Shown here in pieces: positions 35,353 to 42,882 of a stretch of 64,000 bases of DNA; within the stretch, counting starts at the first letter, position 1; each line of letters opens with the position of its first letter. This DNA comes from a bacterium. Lineage in GTDB: Bacteria > Planctomycetota > Planctomycetia > Pirellulales > Pirellulaceae. The stretch covers positions 1 through 64,000 of the forward strand of contig JAUIGN010000020.1 in NCBI GenBank assembly GCA_030430075.1, written 5' to 3'. Under the pieces are notes generated by a model. That model searched no databases, was not told the origin of the DNA, and worked only from the letters and a program-made list of their open reading frames with translations. The position numbers were made by a program, and so were the translations under genes.

Positions 35353-36408
35353 TCAGACAGCCACTTGCGACCGCCGCGTCACCGACTCGGTCTGCAAATG
35401 ACAGAGATGAATCGCATCGCGGGCCAGCTCACCTGACAACAGTTGCGACGGCGAGCCGGATTCGACGGCGCGGACAACCTCTTCGATCTCCGCTTCAAAA
35501 GCGTAGACAGGGTCTCCGTCTCCCAGGTCGGGGCGGACCACCATCGCATCCACGTCGGCCGTGTCGCCGACGAGCACTTTGAGGGGCATCAATTCCGTCC
35601 CATCCTTGAAAGCGGCGAAGTCAAAATGGACGGTCGCTTTCTCGAAGTGCAGTTCGTAGGCGTGCGTGAAATCGCGCCCCTGTTGGTTGATGACGCCGCT
35701 GGTTGCCGAGACGGCAATCTGGGGATCCTCGAAACCGAACAGTGTCGTACAGTGCTCGACGACGTCGCCGCGCAAGCGGCCCTGGCTGAAGACCGACGTT
35801 GGCATCCCGAACAGAAGTCGGATGAAATGGGCGTCGTGGACATGCAAATCGACCAGCGGCCCGCCCACGCGGTCAGCGTCGAAGAAGTCGTCGATCCACA
35901 GCGGATCGGCAATGACCCGCTTGAAGCAGCCGCCGACCGGCCGACCATACTCGCCGCTGGCGACTAACCGCCTGGCAAACGCGAACTCCGGAAAGAACGG
36001 CAGCACGTGCCCGACCAGAATCTGCTTGCCGACCCGGTTCGCCGTCGCCACCATCCGATCACAGTCGGCCGTGGTGAGCGCCATCGGCTTTTCGCAAAAC
36101 ACGTGCTTGCCGGCTTCGAGTGCCCGGATCGAAAACTCCGCATGCAAGTGGGGAGGCAGGCAGTTGTCGATCAAGTCGATGTCCGGATCGGCGATCAGGT
36201 CGTCCAGGTCGGAGTAGGTCTTGATTCCGCTGAGGTCGACCTGACGACCGGGTGGCCCAAAGTTACCTTGGATGTCCGTCCAGTCCCCAGCCAGCTTGCT
36301 CGGACTGCGGGAGGCAACTGCGGTCAGCCGGGCGGAATCGACCTTCTGGTAGGCCAGGTAATGAATCCACCCCATAAAGCCGATTCCGGCGACACCCACG
36401 TTGATCAT
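35353..36408 (-). CDS. Gfo/Idh/MocA-family oxidoreductase
   Basis: A 351-residue NAD(P)-dependent sugar or cyclitol dehydrogenase. The Rossmann motif is GVAGIGFMG (about residues 4-12) and the conserved EKPMALT follows DNCLPPHLHAEFSIRALEAGKHVFC. The C-terminal alpha/beta domain has GGPLVDLHVHDAHFIRLLFG, whose Asp/His pair is the usual catalytic region. It begins 70 bp downstream of the rhamnulokinase stop on the same strand, so they may be co-transcribed and share a substrate, perhaps rhamnose or a rhamnose-containing glycan. The specific substrate cannot be read from sequence. Confidence 0.9.
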   Translation of the reverse strand: MINVGVAGIGFMGWIHYLAYQKVDSARLTAVASRSPSKLAGDWTDIQGNFGPPGRQVDLSGIKTYSDLDDLIADPDIDLIDNCLPPHLHAEFSIRALEAGKHVFCEKPMALTTADCDRMVATANRVGKQILVGHVLPFFPEFAFARRLVASGEYGRPVGGCFKRVIADPLWIDDFFDADRVGGPLVDLHVHDAHFIRLLFGMPTSVFSQGRLRGDVVEHCTTLFGFEDPQIAVSATSGVINQQGRDFTHAYELHFEKATVHFDFAAFKDGTELMPLKVLVGDTADVDAMVVRPDLGDGDPVYAFEAEIEEVVRAVESGSPSQLLSGELARDAIHLCHLQTESVTRRSQVAV

Positions 36409-36478
36409 CTTGTTTGCCTCGCTGGGGATTGGAACGATTGCTGGATGGTGAATGCGCTGCGGTCGGCGAACGGGCCGA

Positions 36479-37972
36479 TTATACCAGGCGCTTGAACCGC
36501 TCGTGCGCCTCGTCCCACGGCGCTGCGTTCTGCGGCTCGTATTGTTCCACTGAAAAACTTTTCCGCACGACCTCGCGGGCCTCGGCCACCGACGCGACCT
36601 GTTTGTCGGCCAAGACCTGCACCATCAGATTGCCGATCGCAGTCGCCTCGACGGGCCCGGCCAGAACGACGCGCTGGCAGGCGTCCGCCGTCATCTGGCA
36701 GAGCAGCCGGTTCTGCGTCCCACCGCCGACAACGTGCACATGGTCGATCGCCCCGCCGACCAGCTCCTCCGTCCAATCCAGGACCATGCGATACCGCATC
36801 GCCAAGCTCTCCAAGGCACAGCGGAGTACGGCCCCATCGCTTTCCGGAACGGCTTCGTCCGTTTGACGGCAGGCCTGGCGAATGGCGGCCGGCATGTCCT
36901 GCGGTGCGACGAATTCACCTCGATCCGGGTCGATCAGGCTGGCCAGCGGCGGCGCGTCCGCAGCGAGCTGCACGATCTCGTCCCACGTCCGCGACGTCCC
37001 CTGCTCTGCCCACGCTCGCTGGCACTCTTGCAACAGCCAGAGACCGGCGATGTTCTTGAGCAGCCGGGCCGTACCCCCTACGCCACCCTCATTCGTAAAA
37101 TTCAGCTCGCGGCAACGGTCGCTGAGGACCGGCGCCGCAATCTCCGCCCCCATCAGTGACCACGTCCCGCTGCTGATATAGCACCAGTCGGGACGAACGC
37201 CAGGTTGACTGGACGCCGGTACCGCCATCACGGCACTCGCCGTATCGTGCGTACCCGGCACGACGACGCGCACCTGCGTTAGCCCCGTCGCTTCCGCCAC
37301 GGAAGCGCGCAAGGGGCCGAGATCAGTTCCCGGATGGACCAGTTCTTCCAGCATCCGCGTCGGCACGCCGAACCGGTCGAGCAGCTCCGTGCACCACTGG
37401 CGTGAGGTGGCACCGCAAAACTGGGTCGTTGTGGCATTCGTGAATTCGTTGGCCTTCGTCCCGGTCAGCCACCAATGGAACAGGTCCGGCATCATCAGGA
37501 AAGACTCGGCCATGTCGAGCAACCCAGGATTTTCTTCCTTCATCGCCAGCAACTGGTAGAGCGTATTGAGCTCCATGAACTGAAGTCCGGTCAACCCGAA
37601 AATTTCCTCGCGGCTGACCACGCCCCAGGCCTTCTCCAACTGGCCCCGAGTGCGGGGGTCGCGGTAGTGGCGAGGATTCCCCAACAGTTCGTCGCCGGGG
37701 CCCAGCAACCCATAGTCGACCCCCCACGTATCGACCCCCACGCTGACGACGCGATCAGCATAGGTCGACGCCGCTTTTCGCAACCCGTCCTGGAGGTGCC
37801 CCCAGAGGGCCAATGCGTCCCAGTAAAGCCGGCCATTGGCGGCGATCCCGCCGTTGCTGAACCGGTGCACGTCCTCCAGTCGGATCCGCTGGCCGTCAAA
37901 CAGCCCCGCCACCACACGGCCGCTCGACGCCCCCATGTCCACCGCCAGGTAAACCCTTTCCGCGCCTGCCAT
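36479..37972 (-). CDS. rhaB: L-rhamnulokinase
   Basis: A 497-residue FGGY-family kinase, the usual rhamnulokinase length, phosphorylating L-rhamnulose to L-rhamnulose-1-phosphate in the cytoplasm. The N-terminal phosphate-binding motif is LAVDMGASSGRVVAG (about residues 8-22). The rhamnulokinase-type DTWGVDYGLL, the central PGTHDTASAV with its Asp, YISSGTWSLMG, and C-terminal HVVGGGTQNRLLCQMTAD are all present. The frame stays open upstream for 163 more codons, but those run through repeat locus B (Arg/Glu/Gly-rich) and are not plausible protein; the ATG at 37972 is preceded by a weak GAGAG. No rhamnose isomerase or aldolase gene is in the window; the following gene is a Gfo/Idh/MocA oxidoreductase. 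Confidence 0.9.
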   Translation of the reverse strand: MAGAERVYLAVDMGASSGRVVAGLFDGQRIRLEDVHRFSNGGIAANGRLYWDALALWGHLQDGLRKAASTYADRVVSVGVDTWGVDYGLLGPGDELLGNPRHYRDPRTRGQLEKAWGVVSREEIFGLTGLQFMELNTLYQLLAMKEENPGLLDMAESFLMMPDLFHWWLTGTKANEFTNATTTQFCGATSRQWCTELLDRFGVPTRMLEELVHPGTDLGPLRASVAEATGLTQVRVVVPGTHDTASAVMAVPASSQPGVRPDWCYISSGTWSLMGAEIAAPVLSDRCRELNFTNEGGVGGTARLLKNIAGLWLLQECQRAWAEQGTSRTWDEIVQLAADAPPLASLIDPDRGEFVAPQDMPAAIRQACRQTDEAVPESDGAVLRCALESLAMRYRMVLDWTEELVGGAIDHVHVVGGGTQNRLLCQMTADACQRVVLAGPVEATAIGNLMVQVLADKQVASVAEAREVVRKSFSVEQYEPQNAAPWDEAHERFKRLV

Positions 37973-38154
37973 ACTCTCGTTCCCGCCAACTCGATTCCAA
38001 GGAACCCGCACCTTCGGTCGGAAGCCGACCACCAACCGGGCAATGTGACCTGCCAGACAAGACGCGTCAACCCGCAAGCAAGCACGATGGGCGCCAGGAG
38101 TTCGTGAGCGGGAGACCGAAGTTGTCATCCGGACTCCACCTGCGCGCCCAGGCA

Positions 38155-38455
38155 CTCGACGCGGGTCTCCCACCCTCCCGCTCCCGCTCTCGCGCTCGGC
38201 GCGGGTCTCCCACCCTCGCGCTCGCGCCCGCTGCCCGGGTCTCCCACCCTCGCGCTCTCGCGCTCGGCGCGGGTCTGCCACGCTCATGCTCTCGCGCTCG
38301 GCGCGGGTCTCCCGACCCCGCCGAAACCGCCGACCGGAGGTCTCCCCAGACGCAATCTCCCCGAAACCCCACTCCCCGAAACCCCACTCCCCTAAACCCA
38401 CCTCACCCAAACCCACCTCACCCAAACCCACCTCACCTATACCCACCTCTCCGTC
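38155..38455 (+). repeat. Composite repeat locus B: irregular units, core, 15-bp tail repeats
   Basis: Irregular units of about 27-40 bp, each containing CGCTCGGCGCGGGTCTCC or a variant and a CTCGCGCTCTCG spacer, run from 38155 to the core at 38297-38345. The core matches that at 42711 except for one inserted C and one A-to-G change. A tail of 15-bp repeats follows to 38455, first of the CCCGAAACCCCACTC type, then CTCACCCAAACCCAC. The locus separates the divergent rhamnulokinase and cysH genes. The rest of the gap to 38892 holds an unconvincing 32-codon frame (38671-38769) and the cysH promoter region. Confidence 0.9.
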
Positions 38456-38892
38456 CACCACCCCACCCCCACACCAACCCCAACCACCCCAGCTACGCCA
38501 TCACCCCTACCCACCCCTACCACGCGCTCTTCATATCACCCCCATCTTCCAATCAACTGTCCACCCACCGCAGTTTCCATTCCAAACAACCATTCCAAGC
38601 CGCAGAAGCTGGAGAACCGACCGCAATCCAACCGATAATCAGCCAAGCCGGCTCATACTTGACTTTGATGATGAACATTAGTAGCATTCAGCAATTGAGG
38701 GGACGTAGGCGAACGGCTCTGGCCGTTCTGCTGCTGACGGGTGGTCTGCGGCGCCGGCCGCTGCATTGAATCGGCAAAGCTGAACCGGCAGGGCGGTCGA
38801 ACCGGGTCGTCCGGGAAATCCCCTGCAATCGTCGGCGTTGGCACCGCGACCGCAGCCCGTGCAGATGAAACGTCTGAGGTGAGATACTGACC

Positions 38893-39702
38893 ATGACTGC
38901 AAGTGATCTCAATTCGACAACTTGGGCCGATCGCCCCGAGGCCGGCCCCCGCACCGATCAGCAGGCACGCGCCATGGACGAGCTTGTCGCCACGCCGGAA
39001 TTGCTTGCCGAACTCAAGGCGAGCAGCGAGCGGCTGGAAACGGCATCTCCGCAAGAGATCTTGCGTTGGGCCGTCGATCGATTTGCACCTCGGTTCACGA
39101 TGGCGACTGCATTCGGTCCGGAAGGTATGGTCCTGATCCACATGCTGGCCGAGCTCGCCCCGGAAACGCCGATCTTCAATCTGGAGACGGGCTACCAGTT
39201 CCAGGAGACGCTCGAGCTGCGCGACGAAGTCTCGAGGCGGTACGGGCTGGATGTCGAGCTCAAACGCCCCGAGCTGACGGTCGAGCAATACGAAGCGAAG
39301 CACGGCGGTCCACTCTACAAGACCAACCCGGATCAGTGCTGCTTCGATCGCAAGATCAAGTTATTGCATTCGGCCACTGTCGGCATGCATGCCTGGACAA
39401 GTGCCATCCGGCGCGACCAGAGCGCCGACCGCGCTCGCGCGCCGATCGTCGGCTGGGACAAGAAGTTCAAGCTGGTCAAGGTAAGTCCACTGGCAAATTG
39501 GACGAAGCAAGATGTCTGGAAGATGATCACGGAGCAAGAGATCCCCTATAACCCGCTTCACGATCAAGGCTACACGAGCATTGGCTGTTGGCCGTGCACA
39601 CGGTCGGTGATGTTCGGTGAAGACGAGCGTGCCGGGCGCTGGAGCGGAACGGCCAAGACGGAATGCGGTCTCCACGCGTTGGATGACGAATCGCCCGAAT
39701 AA
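38893..39702 (+). CDS. cysH: Assimilatory adenylyl-/phosphoadenylyl-sulfate reductase
   Basis: A 269-residue thioredoxin-dependent reductase that reduces activated sulfate to sulfite for cysteine synthesis. The PP-loop nucleotide-binding fold starts FTMATAFGPEGMVLIHM. It has both cysteine pairs of the iron-sulfur type, DQCCFDRK (Cys149-150) and GCWPCTR (Cys232, Cys235), so it should carry a [4Fe-4S] cluster and prefer APS, like the bacterial/plant APS reductases and unlike E. coli CysH. The catalytic KTECGLH (Cys258) is at the C-terminus. AGGTGAG lies 8 to 10 bases before the ATG. An Rrf2-family regulator gene follows, so cysteine-responsive control is plausible. Confidence 0.95.
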   Translation: MTASDLNSTTWADRPEAGPRTDQQARAMDELVATPELLAELKASSERLETASPQEILRWAVDRFAPRFTMATAFGPEGMVLIHMLAELAPETPIFNLETGYQFQETLELRDEVSRRYGLDVELKRPELTVEQYEAKHGGPLYKTNPDQCCFDRKIKLLHSATVGMHAWTSAIRRDQSADRARAPIVGWDKKFKLVKVSPLANWTKQDVWKMITEQEIPYNPLHDQGYTSIGCWPCTRSVMFGEDERAGRWSGTAKTECGLHALDDESPE

Positions 39703-39766
39703 TTCATTAACGAACAACGATTCAAGTCCGCAGGTCATGCTCTGAACGACAATTCCCGCAATTGAA

Positions 39767-39810
39767 CGGAACCGGGGCGAACGCCCAGCGGCTGATGCGT
39801 GGTTCGGGCG
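39767..39810 (+). repeat. Dispersed repeat family II, copy between cysH and rrf2
   Basis: GGAACCGGGGCGAACGCCCA followed by GCGGCTGATG and GGTTCGGGCG matches the family core with one or two substitutions. It lies in the 191-bp gap between two same-strand genes and could insulate or structure their transcript. Confidence 0.7.
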
Positions 39811-39893
39811 ATCCCTGCCCGCCGTTGTCGGCCGGAAATCGGGTAACTCGTCGTACCGCGAGCATCGCTGCGACCACGATTCCAAGTGAGCCC

Positions 39894-40322
39894 ATGCACC
39901 TTTCAGCCAAGACCGAGTATGCCTGCATTGCAGTGCTGGAATTGGCCACCCGCTATGGGTCCGGCAGGCCGGTGCGGATTCGGGAGATTGCCGACCCCAA
40001 CGGGATTCCGTCCCGGTTCCTGGTGCAGATTCTCTTGCAGCTCAAGACGGCCGGGATCGTGGGGAGCACACGAGGGGCCGCCGGTGGCTATCAGTTGCTC
40101 AAGGACCCCGGCGAGCTCACCCTGGCGGACGTGATGGCGGCCAGCGAAGGGCAAATCGGGGCTCCGGTCAGCAATGCCGGACAGCAGACACCTTGCACGC
40201 GGTCGCTGTTTGCCGCCTGGAATGAACTGGCGACCGCCGAGCGGCAATTGCTGGAGTCGATTACGTTCGCCCAACTGGCCGAACAGGCCATGGGGCAGGC
40301 CGACATCATGTATTACATCTAG
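39894..40322 (+). CDS. Rrf2-family transcriptional regulator
   Basis: A 142-residue winged-helix regulator. The start MHLSAKTEYACIAVLELATR and the recognition region REIADPNGIPSRFLVQILLQ-LKTAGIVGSTRGAAGGYQL are textbook Rrf2. Only one cysteine (Cys101, in TPCTRSLF) lies in the region where IscR and NsrR carry three cluster ligands, so it probably has no Fe-S cluster and is nearer to CymR/CysR-type sulfur regulators. Position directly after cysH supports a role in cysteine or sulfate assimilation control; the ligand is not known. The frame extends upstream to 39762 through a repeat copy, but homology starts at ATG 39894. Confidence 0.92.
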   Translation: MHLSAKTEYACIAVLELATRYGSGRPVRIREIADPNGIPSRFLVQILLQLKTAGIVGSTRGAAGGYQLLKDPGELTLADVMAASEGQIGAPVSNAGQQTPCTRSLFAAWNELATAERQLLESITFAQLAEQAMGQADIMYYI

Positions 40323-40699
40323 CAAGGCAGGGCCTCGGACCAATAGCGAGCTGACGCTCGCGGCATGTTCGTCCGCTCCCGTTGGTCGCTCAAACTTGAC
40401 TCATTTGCAAAGCGAAACCGGATCCAAGCCATCTAGCACGGCGGGATGCGAGTGCACACAGGACGGTCTGGGACCACTTGCGAACTCACGCTTGCGACCC
40501 GGTAATTCGCTCCCAATGGCCGCTCGGGAAGCGATTCATGAATCGTTTGCTCAACGCGGCCACCGCCGCCAGAAGAATTCAGGCAGGATTGGCGCGCCAT
40601 TCCGGAGGCCATGCCGTGCATGAGGTCAAGCGATCTTGCTGCCTGCCGGGCCGTGTCGTCAACAGCTTGCCGCACATCCACCCGGCTGCGTCGCCGACG
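40323..40699. other. Intergenic stretch with a diverged direct repeat
   Basis: Between the convergent rrf2-like gene and the coiled-coil gene. Segments 40338-40391 and 40471-40524 align at roughly two thirds of positions, both containing a GACCA...GCGA.CT.ACGCT.GCG pattern and TTCGCTCCC or GTCCGCTCCC. This looks like two old copies of a third intergenic repeat. No gene is supported. Confidence 0.5.
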
Positions 40700-41161
40700 C
40701 TATTCCGGTGACGCTGTCGGGCGGGACGCGGCCAGGCGTTCGGCTGCCTCAATCTCCAACCTGCGCAGACGCCGCTCGTCCTGGTGATGGATCTGCAACA
40801 AGGTCAGTTCGTGTTTCCAATCACGAAGCACCAGTTCCGCTTCCAGCAACTCGAGACGCAGCCGCTCGGTTGCGGTGAACATGCCTTCCGCGTAACGAAA
40901 GCGGTCGGTCTCTTTGACACGCCGACGCAACGAAGCGACGCGTGCCTCCATGATCTCGATGTCCGTCCGTAGCTGCCGCATCCGCAATGGATAGTCAACA
41001 CGCTCGTAAAGCTTCAACCTCAGTCGAGCGATCTCGATGGCCTCCGCCGAACGGCTACGCGGCGTCGTGGGCGGGGCGGCAATGGCAATGGAGACGACGC
41101 AGCCGGCAATCAGTACGCTGGCGGCCGCCAACCAGCGGCCCTTCTTTGGAAATGCAATCAC
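40700..41161 (-). CDS. Small exported coiled-coil protein
   Basis: A 153-residue protein with no recognised family. From the GTG at 41161, preceded by GGAG six bases upstream, it has a short basic leader (IAFPKKGRW) and a hydrophobic signal or anchor (about residues 10-27, LAAASVLIAGCVVSIAIAA). The rest is almost all charged helix (EAIEIARLRLKLYERVDYPL, RMRQLRTDIEIMEARVASLR, and similar), predicting a coiled coil. The cysteine in LIAGC could be a lipobox. It lies alone between convergent and same-strand genes. The longer frame to 41278 has no ribosome site and would bury the signal peptide. Confidence 0.65.
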   Translation of the reverse strand: MIAFPKKGRWLAAASVLIAGCVVSIAIAAPPTTPRSRSAEAIEIARLRLKLYERVDYPLRMRQLRTDIEIMEARVASLRRRVKETDRFRYAEGMFTATERLRLELLEAELVLRDWKHELTLLQIHHQDERRLRRLEIEAAERLAASRPTASPE

Positions 41162-41394
41162 GATGATCTCCGGAGGGGAAAGCGGAGACGAAACAGAGAT
41201 GACAGGGGACGTTACTTTCCAGGCTAATCTGAATCCGGCGGAACTCAAGTTGGTTTCCGGCTCGCCCGGATGATTCATGAACCTGCGACGATTCAGTGCA
41301 AGTTACTGTGCCGCAAACTTTGGTGGTGACCCTACCCAAAACGCCTCGCATATCAGCCGGAACGCGCTAGCGTCCGGTTTGCTCTGTTTTCAAA

Positions 41395-41437
41395 GGAACC
41401 GGGGCTAACGCCCAACGGCTAATGAATAATCCGCGCT
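41395..41437 (+). repeat. Dispersed repeat family II, best-preserved copy
   Basis: GGAACCGGGGCTAACGCCCA then ACGGCTAATGAATAATCCGCG, ending at the stop of the Gfo/Idh/MocA gene. Upstream, GCATATCAGCCGGAA (41348-41362) and the palindrome-like AACGCGCTAGCGTCCGGTT are shared in part with the 14150-14250 copy. Confidence 0.75.
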
Positions 41438-42431
41438 AGACGTCCGTCCAACATCCGTCCCGGGCACTCTTCATGACCGCTTCGATGACCCGCATGTTCG
41501 CCACGGCATCGTCGATCGGGGTCGGCACCGGCTCGTCCTGCAAGATAGCGGCGGCAAACAGGTCGCCCTGAATCGTATACTGATTGCAAATCTCGAATGA
41601 GATCTCTTCGATCGCCCCGTCCGCTTGCTGATGCCAGAGCCGGCAGGGCCGATCCGGCGGGGCGTTGAACGGGATCTCAATCTCCACTCTGCCCCGCTCA
41701 CCGAACAGGTTGACGCGCTGGAACGGCGCCATTCGCGTCGAGCAAAGGAAACTGGAAGTCGGACCGCCAAAATCGAGAATCACGGAGGCGCGGCGATCGG
41801 TCTGGAAATTCGGGTCGATGTCGATGGCACCGAAGACACGTTGCGGCTCGGCCGCGAACACGAATCGCGACAGCGAGATCGGGTAGCAGCCGATATCCAT
41901 GATCCCGCCCCCGCCGATATCGGCCATGTTGCGAATATTGCCGGCATCGTCGTTGAAATAGCTGAACGCGGATTGAATGCTGAGCAGTCGACCGATCCCG
42001 CCCTCGTCGACGATCTGTCGAGCTTTCTGCCACTGGGGGTGGTGACGATACATGAACGCTTCCATCAACTTCAGCGATGGATGCCGCCGTCCGGCCTCGA
42101 CCAACTGCTGGCCTTCGGCCGCTGACAACCCGATCGGCTTTTCACACAAGACATGCTTGCCCGCCTCTAGCGCACGAATCGACCAGGGCACATGCATGTG
42201 ATTGGGCAGCGGGTTGTAAACGGCATCAATGTCCGGGTCGTCCAACAGGCCTTCGTAGCTCCCGAACGACTTCGGGATCCCCAGACGCCCGGCCACCGCG
42301 CGGGCCGTTTCGGCCGAGCGAGATGCGATGGCCGCGACTTCGCACAACTGCCCCGCCTGCATGGCCGGAATGACCTTCTCCGTCCCGATCTTTGCCGTGC
42401 TGAGAACTCCCCATCGAATGCGCGTCATCAT
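41436..42431 (-). CDS. Gfo/Idh/MocA oxidoreductase, xylose/dihydrodiol dehydrogenase-like
   Basis: A 331-residue (from ATG 42431; 42428 is possible) NAD(P)-dependent dehydrogenase. The start IRWGVLSTAKIGTEKVIPAM gives the Rossmann motif in a GVLSTAKIG form; VLCEKPIGLSAAEGQQLVEA and MEAFMYRHHPQWQKARQIVD are hallmarks of the glucose-fructose oxidoreductase / dimeric dihydrodiol / D-xylose dehydrogenase subgroup. The C-terminal sheet domain contains GGGGIMDIGCYPISLSRFVF. Likely substrate is a cyclic aldose or related polyol. It stands apart from the earlier Gfo/Idh/MocA gene, and its upstream region is repeat locus C. Confidence 0.9.
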   Translation of the reverse strand: MMTRIRWGVLSTAKIGTEKVIPAMQAGQLCEVAAIASRSAETARAVAGRLGIPKSFGSYEGLLDDPDIDAVYNPLPNHMHVPWSIRALEAGKHVLCEKPIGLSAAEGQQLVEAGRRHPSLKLMEAFMYRHHPQWQKARQIVDEGGIGRLLSIQSAFSYFNDDAGNIRNMADIGGGGIMDIGCYPISLSRFVFAAEPQRVFGAIDIDPNFQTDRRASVILDFGGPTSSFLCSTRMAPFQRVNLFGERGRVEIEIPFNAPPDRPCRLWHQQADGAIEEISFEICNQYTIQGDLFAAAILQDEPVPTPIDDAVANMRVIEAVMKSARDGCWTDV

Positions 42432-42580
42432 GCGGATGCCGTCTCTTGCTGCGAAGGCGCCGAATTCCGTCCGACCCCACCGGTCGGCGGCTTCCATCCT
42501 AGCGAGCTCCCCTGGCTCGCGAAACCGGCCTCGACCCGACCACGAGGCGCGGACCGCGCCATGTTCAAACCGGGTCACGT

Positions 42581-42758
42581 CGTGCTCAGCGCACGTCGCA
42601 GGGTGCTCGGCGCGCGTCGCGGTGTGCTCGGCGCGCGCCGCGGTGTGCTCGGCGAGGGTCGCGTAGTGCTCGGCGCGCGTCGCTTAGTGCTCGGCGCGCG
42701 TCGCTTAGTGCTCGGCGCGGGTCTCCGACCCCGCCGAAACCGCCGACCGAAGGTCTCC
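42581..42758 (+). repeat. Composite repeat locus C: 20-22 bp units and 48-bp core
   Basis: About seven units of 20-22 bp, GTGCTCGGCGCGCGTCGCTT and variants, run from 42581 into the core at 42711-42758. The core begins CTCGGCGCGGGTCTCCGACC and ends CGACCGAAGGTCTCC; it is identical over 48 bp to the reverse complement of 50164-50211. No C-rich tail follows. The remainder of the 451-bp gap up to 42882 (an unremarkable stretch before the DUF1501 stop) holds no gene. Confidence 0.92.
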
Positions 42759-42882
42759 CATCACAAGCGGGTTCCGTCGCAAGCGCCAATCGCTCGCGGC
42801 GCCGGTAGGGAGACCTGCGGTCAGACCGTGTGCGGGGTCAGAGACCCTAGCACAACAAGCATTCGCACCGCACAACCGCCTG

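Noticed and set aside
37973..38461. 163-codon N-terminal extension of rhamnulokinase
   Set aside because: It encodes only repeat-locus translation, and the standard kinase N-terminus starts at 37972.
38671..38769. 32-codon frame upstream of cysH, possible leader peptide
   Set aside because: Arg- and Leu-rich with no Cys run or clear attenuator stems; it does not match known sulfur-gene leader peptides.
38600..38892. SAM or cobalamin riboswitch before cysH
   Set aside because: None of the conserved core strings of SAM-I or cobalamin riboswitches could be found by eye.
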